Position numbers and translations under genes: made by a program
From: Candidatus Peregrinibacteria bacterium
GTDB lineage: Bacteria > Patescibacteriota > Gracilibacteria > UBA1369 > UM-FILTER-53-11
DNA length: 13,614 nucleotides
Assembly: GCA_023245725.1 (NCBI GenBank)
Contig: JAHFJU010000039.1
Span: 1-13,614, forward strand
Direction of reading: 5' to 3'
The notes under the pieces: model-generated
Seen by the model: only the letters and a program-made list of their open reading frames with translations
What the model was told of the DNA's origin: nothing
Database searches by the model: none
Shown: positions 7,579 to 13,614 of the stretch, in pieces
Position numbering within the stretch: the stretch's first letter is position 1
Layout of the letters: every line of letters starts with the position of its first letter

Positions 7579-9714
7579 ATGTCTGTAAAATTATCTGAAT
7601 TAGCAAAAGAACTAAACCTAACTTCCGCTGAACTAAAGGCAAAGTTTGCATCAATTGGCGTTGAACTAAAATCGACTGCACGAACTGTCGACGAAATAAG
7701 CGCAGATATGCTTCGAAGTGCTCTTACCGCGCCAGTTGTAGTAGAAAATACTGACGTTGTAGATGATATAGCCGAAGCAGTTGTTGATATCGACGATTAT
7801 CATGAAAAAGAATTAGATAGAGAAATTATTAAGAGTCAGCGAAAAATGACTGCCGGTAATAAAGATACAAAGGCAAAGAAAGCCACTGTAAAGCCTTCTG
7901 CTCCAACACAACAAACACAAGCTTCAAAAATAATCGGCACACAAGTTTTTGAAATTCCAGATGTGATTACAGTTAAAGAATTTTCAGAAAAAACAGGTGT
8001 AAATCCTATTAGAATTATTGGTGAATTGATGAAGAACGGGATTTTGGCTAATATAAACCAATCAATCGACTACGAAACGGCTTCAATCATTGCCGACGAT
8101 TTTGGTATTAAAATTAAACACAAGCGCGCCGCAGCTGCTATTGAAGACATTTCTAGCGGTAACCTAGACCTACTTCTTGAAGAAAAAGATCAAGCGGTTT
8201 TAGTTGAAAGACCTCCAGTTGTTACAATCATGGGTCACGTTGATCACGGAAAGACTTCACTTCTCGATTCTATTCGTGAATCTGAAGTTGCCAAGGGCGA
8301 AGCAGGAGGCATTACACAGCACATAGGTGCGTATCAAGTAGAGAAAAACGGTAGAAAAATTACATTCATCGATACTCCGGGGCATGAGGCGTTTACATCT
8401 ATGCGTGCACGAGGAGCGAAAGTTACAGACATTGTCATTTTGGTTATTGCGGCAGACGAAGGGCCAAAACCACAAACTATCGAGGCACTAAATCATGCAC
8501 TTGCTGCAGAAGTTCCGATTATCGTTGCACTTAATAAAATCGATAAAGAAGGAATCAACCTCGATCGCGTTAAAGGCCAACTTGCAGAAATTGGACTTCA
8601 GCCAGAGGAATGGGGAGGTACTACAATCATTGCTCCTGTTTCTGCGCATACAAAACAAGGCATTCCAAACCTTCTCGACATGATTCTTCTTGTTGCTGAT
8701 ATGAACCAGTACAAGGCTAATCCTACACGTTTGGCTGTTTGTACTGTTCTAGAATCGCATGTTGATAAAAGCATGGGGCCGGTTGCAACAATTTTGGTTA
8801 ATTCAGGCACTCTCAGGCAGCAAGATCCATTCATAGTCGGAGATATTTTCGGTCGAGTTAAAGTTATGAAGAATGATCACAATCAAACTATTCAGATTGC
8901 TGGTCCTTCAACTCCTGTTCGCATTGCCGGCCTTGAAAAAACGCCTAACGCTGGCGATGTATTACAAGTTGTTGCTAGTGTTGAAGAGGCTCGTTCTAAG
9001 GCTAGTCAAATTGGTATTCACCGAATTGACGAAACAGCAGGAGCGAATACAAAAACTCTTGAGTATATTATGTCAGCCCTTAAAGAAGGCCGAATGCAAC
9101 AGCTTAAAATTGTATTAAAAGCAGATACTTTAGGTACTCTAGAAGCACTAAAACTCTCGGTTGGGCAAATCAAGCACGAAGATATAACAGTAAAAATCAT
9201 TCACTCTGCTATTGGTCAAATTAGCGAAAGCGATGTGATGATGGCCGCCGCTACTCCCGGGGTTGTTGTTATAGGATTTAATACAGAGGCGAACTTACAC
9301 GTTCGAGAGGTTGCAGACAGAAATAATGTACAAATATTTACATATCAAATTATTTATAAATTGATTGAGGATCTCAAAAAAATCCTAACTGGAATGTTAG
9401 AGCCAGATGTTTCACAGGTTACACTCGGCCGTGCTGAGGTTCGCGCGGTATTTATGACACAGCGAAAAGTAATGATTGTAGGTTGTAAAGTTTTGTCAGG
9501 CAAAGTCGAAAACAAGACAAAACTTAGAGTATTTAGAGCGGAAAAACTGATTGGCGAAGGAACTCTCGGTTCTCTTAAGAAAAACACCGACCAAGTTCAC
9601 GAAATGCATGAAGGTAGCGAATGTGGAATTCGTTTTGAAGGAGATATAAAGCTAGAAGAAGGTGATGTTTTAGAAAGCTGGAAAGAAGAGCGACGAAAAA
9701 AGGTAGTTCTTTAG
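7579..9714 (+). CDS. infB: Translation initiation factor IF-2
   Basis: A 711-residue GTPase that brings initiator fMet-tRNA to the 30S subunit and promotes subunit joining. Two IF2-N-type helical domains are visible: residues 1-50 (VKLSELAKELNLTSAELKAK) and about 125-180 (FEIPDVITVKEFSEKTG). A lysine-rich linker lies between them. The GTPase domain carries G1 GHVDHGKT (219-226), switch I GGITQHIGA, G3 DTPGH (265-269), G4 NKID (319-322) and a G5-like SAHT. The beta-barrel and C-terminal fMet-tRNA-binding regions follow to the end. After switch II it has GPKPQT where many bacterial IF-2 proteins have GVMPQT. The frame extends to an ATG at 7561, but MSVKLSELAKEL is the usual kind of IF-2 beginning and the candidate -10 covers 7561-7562, so 7579 is chosen. 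A GGTGG (7565-7569) could be a distant ribosome-binding site. The usual neighbours nusA and rbfA are absent; a sugar-nucleotide gene follows after 9 bases. Confidence 0.96.
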   Translation: MSVKLSELAKELNLTSAELKAKFASIGVELKSTARTVDEISADMLRSALTAPVVVENTDVVDDIAEAVVDIDDYHEKELDREIIKSQRKMTAGNKDTKAKKATVKPSAPTQQTQASKIIGTQVFEIPDVITVKEFSEKTGVNPIRIIGELMKNGILANINQSIDYETASIIADDFGIKIKHKRAAAAIEDISSGNLDLLLEEKDQAVLVERPPVVTIMGHVDHGKTSLLDSIRESEVAKGEAGGITQHIGAYQVEKNGRKITFIDTPGHEAFTSMRARGAKVTDIVILVIAADEGPKPQTIEALNHALAAEVPIIVALNKIDKEGINLDRVKGQLAEIGLQPEEWGGTTIIAPVSAHTKQGIPNLLDMILLVADMNQYKANPTRLAVCTVLESHVDKSMGPVATILVNSGTLRQQDPFIVGDIFGRVKVMKNDHNQTIQIAGPSTPVRIAGLEKTPNAGDVLQVVASVEEARSKASQIGIHRIDETAGANTKTLEYIMSALKEGRMQQLKIVLKADTLGTLEALKLSVGQIKHEDITVKIIHSAIGQISESDVMMAAATPGVVVIGFNTEANLHVREVADRNNVQIFTYQIIYKLIEDLKKILTGMLEPDVSQVTLGRAEVRAVFMTQRKVMIVGCKVLSGKVENKTKLRVFRAEKLIGEGTLGSLKKNTDQVHEMHEGSECGIRFEGDIKLEEGDVLESWKEERRKKVVL

Positions 9715-9723
9715 CCTCATGTT

Positions 9724-10128
9724 ATGAATCCTCTTAAAGACGAAATTAAGGTATTTTCACTTCCTGTTCATACCGATAAACGTGGTGCTTTGGCTGTAAG
9801 TGAATTTGATGATCTTCCATTTGATCCTAAACGGGCATATTTTTTATATGATACAAAAGCTATTAGAGGAGGGCACGCACATGTTAAAGAGGAAGAGGTT
9901 TTTGTATGTGTAGCAGGAAACTTTCGAGCACGCGTTCACGATGGCAAAAAATGGCGATCAATCCTTATGAATAAGCCCGGAAAAGCACTTTATACCGGTG
10001 CCATGATATGGCACGAATTTGATCATTTTAGCAAAAACTCTATAATGCTAGCCTTGAGTTCGACTTCGTATGAAGGAACTAAAGATTATATTCTCGACTT
10101 CGATCAATTTAAGCAACAAAGCAAATGA
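9724..10128 (+). CDS. WxcM/FdtA-like cupin, putative dTDP-sugar 3,4-ketoisomerase
   Basis: A 134-residue single-domain cupin. The diagnostic stretch is AYFLYDTKAIRGGHAH (38-53), with two histidines (H51, H53) in the RGxHAH motif that FdtA, QdtA and WxcM-type isomerases use in their active site. A second conserved strand, TGAMIWHEFDHFS, and the C-terminal YEGTKDYILDFDQF also match that family. Known members convert dTDP-4-keto-6-deoxyglucose to a 3-keto sugar, the step before 3-amino sugars such as Fuc3N or Qui3N. It does not show the RmlC pattern (RGLHYQ), yet it sits at the head of an rfb set that otherwise points to rhamnose. The real product could be a 3-keto sugar, or the protein could have a different isomerase role here. 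It overlaps rfbB by four bases (ATGA), so the two are surely co-translated. The stop is TGA. Family membership is confident; the exact reaction is not. Confidence 0.8.
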   Translation: MNPLKDEIKVFSLPVHTDKRGALAVSEFDDLPFDPKRAYFLYDTKAIRGGHAHVKEEEVFVCVAGNFRARVHDGKKWRSILMNKPGKALYTGAMIWHEFDHFSKNSIMLALSSTSYEGTKDYILDFDQFKQQSK

Positions 10129-11189
10129 GGCAGACAATTCTAATAACAGGCGGCGCAGGATTCATAGGTACAAACTTTGTTTATCATTGCGTGTCAAAAT
10201 ATCCTGAATACAAAATTGTTGTTATTGATAGGCTTACTTATGCGGGAAACTTAGAAAATATTCAGTCGTTACTCGATTCTAATAAAATCGAATTTGTAAG
10301 CGGAGATATAAGCGACTCAAAACTTATTCGAGAACTATTTAAAAAATACGAATTCTCAAAAGTTGTGAATTTCGCCGCAGAAACTCATGTTGATCGCTCG
10401 ATTGTTGCACCCGGAGAATTTGTTCAAACAAACATTGTAGGTACTCATACTTTGCTTGCAGCATGCCGAGAATTCGATGTTCCAAGATACCACCAAGTAT
10501 CAACCGATGAGGTATATGGAGACCTTGGCACTAATTCAACAGACTACTTTACAGAAGCAACACCAATCGCGCCAAATTGCCCATATGCGGCGTCTAAAGC
10601 GGCGGCAGATTTACTTGTTCGTTCTTACCATGAAACATATGGAATGCACGCAACTATAAGCCGATGTTCAAACAACTACGGACCATATCAGTTCCCTGAA
10701 AAGTTAATCCCCTTTTTCTTTCAATTGGCGAGCCAAGATAAGCCACTGCCAATGTATGGTGATGGTAAAAATGTTCGTGATTGGCTATATGTCGAAGATC
10801 ACTGTGAAGCAATCGATCTAATTTTGCATAATGCAAAACCGGGAGCCGTTTACAACATAGGTGGGCATAATGAAAAAGAGAACATTCAAATTGCTCAAAT
10901 GATTCTGAGTTACCTTGAAAAACCTGAGACACTATTAACGTATGTAGAAGACAGAAAAGCGCACGATCGACGATATGCAATTGATCCGAAAAAACTTGAA
11001 ACAGAATTAGGATGGAGCCCAAAAACCACATTTGCCGAGGGTATTAAAAAAACATTTACTTGGTACAATGAGAACCGTGAATGGTGGCAACATATTGTTG
11101 ATAGACAAGCCATATATACGAACAGAAAACACATTGGAATTACGCAATCTCCAACTTCAAAAAAAACATCTAAAGATTTAAAAAAATAA
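10125..11189 (+). CDS. rfbB: dTDP-glucose 4,6-dehydratase
   Basis: A 354-residue extended short-chain dehydrogenase that converts dTDP-glucose to dTDP-4-dehydro-6-deoxyglucose using bound NAD. The nucleotide-binding motif GGAGFIG lies at residues 8-14. The catalytic STDEVYG (126-132) supplies T127, D128 and E129, and the YxxxK pair is Y154/K158 in PYAASKAA. The hallmark RCSNNYGPYQFPEKLIP and the GDGKNVRDWLYVEDH block are both present. D128 and E129 distinguish the dehydratase from related epimerases. The C-terminal 20 or so residues are a lysine/serine/threonine-rich extension of no obvious function. The start overlaps the stop of the preceding cupin gene (ATGA), and no Shine-Dalgarno is seen, so translation probably depends on re-initiation. 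proS begins 13 bases after the stop. Confidence 0.95.
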   Translation: MRQTILITGGAGFIGTNFVYHCVSKYPEYKIVVIDRLTYAGNLENIQSLLDSNKIEFVSGDISDSKLIRELFKKYEFSKVVNFAAETHVDRSIVAPGEFVQTNIVGTHTLLAACREFDVPRYHQVSTDEVYGDLGTNSTDYFTEATPIAPNCPYAASKAAADLLVRSYHETYGMHATISRCSNNYGPYQFPEKLIPFFFQLASQDKPLPMYGDGKNVRDWLYVEDHCEAIDLILHNAKPGAVYNIGGHNEKENIQIAQMILSYLEKPETLLTYVEDRKAHDRRYAIDPKKLETELGWSPKTTFAEGIKKTFTWYNENREWWQHIVDRQAIYTNRKHIGITQSPTSKKTSKDLKK

Positions 11190-11202
11190 CCTCATAAAAC
11201 TC

Positions 11203-12435
11203 ATGCGATATTCACAACTATTTTCAAAAACGAAGTTCGAAGCCCCAGCAGACGCCGACTCGATAAATGCTCAATTTCTCTCACAGGGTGGCTTTATTGC
11301 AAGGCAAGTTGCAGGAGTTTACAACTACTTACCTCTTGGTTTACGGGTTTTAGTTAAAATCCAAAAAATTATTCGTGATGAAATGAATGCACTTGGTGCA
11401 CAAGAAGTTCTTATGCCGGCGCTAACTCAGCTGGAAAGTTATATTCAAACCGGTCGACAAGAAATTGATGTTTTGTTTCATCTTGAAGGACACGGCGGTA
11501 AGTTTGTATTAAACCAATCCCACGAAGAAGTAATCACTCCATTAGTTGCGCAGTTTGCCTTTTCGTATCGCGATTTTCCGGTTGCCGTGTACCAAATTCA
11601 AAACAAGTTTCGTAATGAGGCGCGTGCTCGTTCTGGTGTATTGCGTGGCCGAGAATTCAATATGAAAGACCTTTATTCTTTTCACGCAAATGAAGAGGAT
11701 TTAAATGCGTACTATGAAAAAGTTCAGGCTGCCTACCACCGAATTTACGCTCGACTAGGGCTTGGTGATATTACACTTTTAACATATGCGTCTGGTGGAA
11801 GTTTTTCGAAATACTCACATGAATTTCAGACACTTTGCGATATTGGTGAAGACACGATTTACGTTTGTGAAAAATGTAAAATCGGCATTAATAAAGAGAT
11901 AATCGACGATCAAAATGCATGTCCGAAATGTGATTCCAAAGACTTGGTACAGAAAAAGGCAATTGAAGTTGGCAACATTTTTAAACTTCGAACGCGTTTC
12001 TCAACAGCATTTGGTTTCACCTATGCAGACGAAAAAGGAGAAAGAAAACCGGTTGAAATGGGTTGTTACGGAATTGGTCCTTCACGGGTAATGGGCACGC
12101 TCGTTGAAGTTTTTCACGATGAGAAAGGCATTATTTGGCCTGAGTCAATCGCGCCATTTACTGCTCATATTGTTACGCTCGGTAATCAGCCAGAGGTACT
12201 CGAAAGCGCAAACGAGCTTTATACTCAAATGCAAAATCTTGGAGTTGAAGTAATGATCGATGACCGCGACGAATCAACCGGCAAAAAGCTGAACGACTCA
12301 GACCTTATCGGAATTCCGTGGAGAGTTGTTGTTTCTGCCCGCTCACTAAAAAACGGCGGCTTTGAAGTAAAAAAGCGTTGCGAAAAAGACGCAAAAGTTG
12401 TTGATGCAAAGACACTCATTACCATGATTGCATAA
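11203..12435 (+). CDS. proS: Prolyl-tRNA synthetase, minimal form without the INS editing domain
   Basis: A 410-residue class II aminoacyl-tRNA synthetase that charges tRNA-Pro. Visible parts are the class II motif 1 region (about 36-75), motif 2 KFRNEARARSGVLRGREF (135-152), GGSFSKYSHEFQ (198-209), motif 3 GCYGIGPSRVMG (288-299; R295) and a C-terminal anticodon-binding domain (about 318-410). The E. coli enzyme is 572 residues and carries an editing insert of about 180 residues between motifs 2 and 3. Here that place is taken by a short loop flanked by two CxxC pairs (C222/C225 and C240/C243), likely a zinc knuckle. The proline-pocket TXE loop reads SHE (106-108) in LNQSHEE instead of the more usual PTHEE, keeping a hydroxyl. 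Trans-editing by a separate protein may be needed. The gene lies inside the deoxysugar operon and its stop overlaps the rfbD start by one base (TAATG). Confidence 0.95.
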   Translation: MRYSQLFSKTKFEAPADADSINAQFLSQGGFIARQVAGVYNYLPLGLRVLVKIQKIIRDEMNALGAQEVLMPALTQLESYIQTGRQEIDVLFHLEGHGGKFVLNQSHEEVITPLVAQFAFSYRDFPVAVYQIQNKFRNEARARSGVLRGREFNMKDLYSFHANEEDLNAYYEKVQAAYHRIYARLGLGDITLLTYASGGSFSKYSHEFQTLCDIGEDTIYVCEKCKIGINKEIIDDQNACPKCDSKDLVQKKAIEVGNIFKLRTRFSTAFGFTYADEKGERKPVEMGCYGIGPSRVMGTLVEVFHDEKGIIWPESIAPFTAHIVTLGNQPEVLESANELYTQMQNLGVEVMIDDRDESTGKKLNDSDLIGIPWRVVVSARSLKNGGFEVKKRCEKDAKVVDAKTLITMIA

Positions 12436-13283
12436 TGAAGATATTATTACTCGGCGCTCGAGGGCTAATTGGTTCTGCACTGTTTTCAGTGTTGAATTTG
12501 AATAGTGAAAATGTTTTAGCACCGACACACGCCGAGTGCGACGTAACAGACAAATTTAAATTAGCTAATGTGTGCGAAAAATTTTCACCTGACGTTATAA
12601 TTAATGCAACAGGATACACCGCAGTAGATAGAGCAGAAACCGATGTTATTGAGGGTGAAAAATGTTTCACGCTTAATGGCTTGGCTCCAGAAATAATTTC
12701 TAATGTTGCTAAAAAATACGATGCGAAATTAGTTCACATAAGTACCGATTACGTTTTTGACGGTGTTTCGCATGAACCATATGCTGAAGACGCAAACACA
12801 AACCCTATTTCAGTTTACGCAAAATCAAAATTGGCGGGCGAAACAGCAGTTTTAAACTATCAAAAATCGCTTGTTGCTCGTACCGCTTGGCCATTTGGAC
12901 CGAATGGCAAAAACTTCGTAGACACTATGCTAGAACTATCCGTAAAAGGAGAACCTCTGCGTGTTGTTAACGACCAAACCGGCTCACCAACTTACACAAT
13001 TGATTTTGCAAATGCGCTATATAACGAGATAAAAAAAGGAACAAACGGAATTGTTCATTTGGTAAATAGCGGTGAAGCAACTTGGTATCAGCTTGCGCAT
13101 GAAATCTTTACAATTTTAGGGCTGCCAAATGCAGTAAATCCTATTTCTACTGTTGAATTTAATAGGCCAGCGAAACGGCCAAAATATTCAGTACTAAGCA
13201 ATGAGAAGACTCCAAAACTTCGTAGTTGGAAAGCTGCTCTAAGTGAATATTTATTCGATAAAGAATATATTCTAAAAGCGTAA
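12435..13283 (+). CDS. rfbD: dTDP-4-dehydrorhamnose reductase
   Basis: A 282-residue NAD(P)H-dependent reductase of the RmlD family, which makes dTDP-L-rhamnose from dTDP-4-dehydro-L-rhamnose. It begins with the Rossmann motif GARGLIG (7-13). NATGYTAVDRAE (57-68), HISTDYVFDG (101-110) and the YxxxK pair Y128/K132 in ISVYAKSK follow, then RTAWPFGPNGKNF and NDQTGSPTYTIDFA, all typical of the family. Length is normal. The start shares one base with the proS stop (TAATG), a coupling arrangement, and no Shine-Dalgarno is visible. Its presence argues that the operon makes a rhamnose-type sugar, although the matching 3,5-epimerase RfbC is not in the window. A reductase acting on a different 4-keto sugar is the main alternative. 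Confidence 0.93.
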   Translation: MKILLLGARGLIGSALFSVLNLNSENVLAPTHAECDVTDKFKLANVCEKFSPDVIINATGYTAVDRAETDVIEGEKCFTLNGLAPEIISNVAKKYDAKLVHISTDYVFDGVSHEPYAEDANTNPISVYAKSKLAGETAVLNYQKSLVARTAWPFGPNGKNFVDTMLELSVKGEPLRVVNDQTGSPTYTIDFANALYNEIKKGTNGIVHLVNSGEATWYQLAHEIFTILGLPNAVNPISTVEFNRPAKRPKYSVLSNEKTPKLRSWKAALSEYLFDKEYILKA

Positions 13284-13298
13284 CAAATCCTTTATAAT
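13270..13298 (+). promoter_or_regulatory. Weak candidate promoter for rfbA
   Basis: A perfect -10 hexamer TATAAT (13293-13298) has TTCTAA (13270-13275; three of six -35 matches) exactly 17 bases upstream. The -10 falls in the 33-base gap between rfbD and rfbA, wider than the other gaps in this operon. The -35 lies inside the end of rfbD. A transcript would start near 13305, about 12 bases before the rfbA ATG. In AT-rich DNA a chance TATAAT is common, so this is tentative. Confidence 0.35.
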
Positions 13299-13316
13299 CG
13301 GCATAACCAACGCATT

Positions 13317-13614
13317 ATGAAAGGAATAATTTTAGCAGGAGGAAATGGCCGCAGACTTGCCCCTCTAACCGATGTTACAAACAAACATTTGTTGCCAATA
13401 TACGACCGCCCAATGATTTTTTATCCGCTGGAGACGCTTATAAATAGCGGAATTAAAGACATTTTAATTGTAACTGGTCGAGAATACGCAGGTGGTTTTA
13501 TAAAACTATTAGGCTCTGGCCGAAAATTCGGCTGTCGATTTATGTATGAAGTGCAAGATGACGCGCTTGGAATTGCTCATGCACTAGGCCATGCTGAAGA
13601 ATTTGCTCAAGGCG
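13317..13614 (+). CDS. rfbA: Glucose-1-phosphate thymidylyltransferase, N-terminal part (cut by the window edge)
   Basis: The first 99 residues of a sugar-nucleotide transferase that joins glucose-1-phosphate and dTTP to give dTDP-glucose, the first step for this operon. The N-terminal loop MKGIILAGGNGRRLAPLT is the nucleotide-binding signature, followed by K23 and LLPIYDRPMIFYPLETL (25-41), which matches this family closely. The wording INSGIKDILIVTG and FIKLLGSGRKFG resembles the long-form thymidylyltransferases seen in archaea and CPR bacteria more than E. coli RmlA. In the usual GGxGTRL loop the threonine is replaced by arginine (R12), with R13 retained. The start lies 33 bases after rfbD; no Shine-Dalgarno precedes it. 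An internal AGGAGG directly before an out-of-frame ATG is part of the coding sequence. The frame is open to the right edge. Confidence 0.92.
   Translation, partial: MKGIILAGGNGRRLAPLTDVTNKHLLPIYDRPMIFYPLETLINSGIKDILIVTGREYAGGFIKLLGSGRKFGCRFMYEVQDDALGIAHALGHAEEFAQG

Noticed and set aside
9869..9884. GGAGG with an ATG about eight bases downstream inside the cupin gene
   Set aside because: The ATG is out of frame with the conserved RGGHAH motif and opens only a very short frame.
10654..11031. 125-residue open frame on the - strand inside rfbB
   Set aside because: It is opposite highly conserved dehydratase sequence and has no recognisable domain or start context.
13336..13348. AGGAGG followed closely by an ATG inside rfbA
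   Set aside because: The ATG is out of frame and its reading frame stops after seven codons; the purine-rich stretch encodes the conserved glycine loop.

Overview
The window is a compact, AT-rich bacterial stretch with every gene on the + strand. It reads like a member of the Candidate Phyla Radiation (Patescibacteria), possibly Saccharibacteria. The reasons are: a VirD4/HerA-like ATPase of a type I associate with these genomes, a minimal prolyl-tRNA synthetase without its editing insert, very tight gene packing, and gene starts that mostly lack a Shine-Dalgarno sequence. TGA serves as a stop codon for one gene (10126-10128), so the recoded UGA-glycine lineages (Gracilibacteria, Absconditabacteria) are unlikely. 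The lineage is inferred from gene content only.

Layout: positions 1-123 hold the probable tail of an upstream gene and an intrinsic terminator that overlaps a promoter-like sequence. Ribosomal protein S1 follows (rpsA, 208-1398). Next comes a DNA-processing block: a VirD4/TraG-like ATPase (1419-3593), a UvrD-type helicase fused to an AddB-like iron-sulfur nuclease (3598-6441), and RmuC (6451-7476). Spacers within this block are 4 and 9 bases. A 102-base gap with a weak promoter candidate precedes translation initiation factor IF-2 (infB, 7579-9714).

From 9724 to the right edge there is a dTDP-deoxysugar block: a WxcM/FdtA-like cupin, dTDP-glucose 4,6-dehydratase (rfbB), dTDP-4-dehydrorhamnose reductase (rfbD) and the start of glucose-1-phosphate thymidylyltransferase (rfbA, cut by the window edge). 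Prolyl-tRNA synthetase (proS) sits inside this block and overlaps rfbD by one base. RfbA would make dTDP-glucose, RfbB the 4-keto-6-deoxy sugar, and RfbD would reduce it to dTDP-rhamnose. The usual 3,5-epimerase RfbC is not in the window, and the only cupin resembles sugar 3,4-ketoisomerases instead.

The best lead for something undescribed is the ATPase/helicase-nuclease/RmuC trio, which has the layout of a DNA-end or incoming-DNA processing module. Other points of interest are the four-cysteine substitute for the ProRS editing domain and the terminator-promoter overlap upstream of rpsA. No RNA genes, mobile elements, CRISPR arrays or long repeats were seen, and no gene-free stretch exceeds 300 bases.
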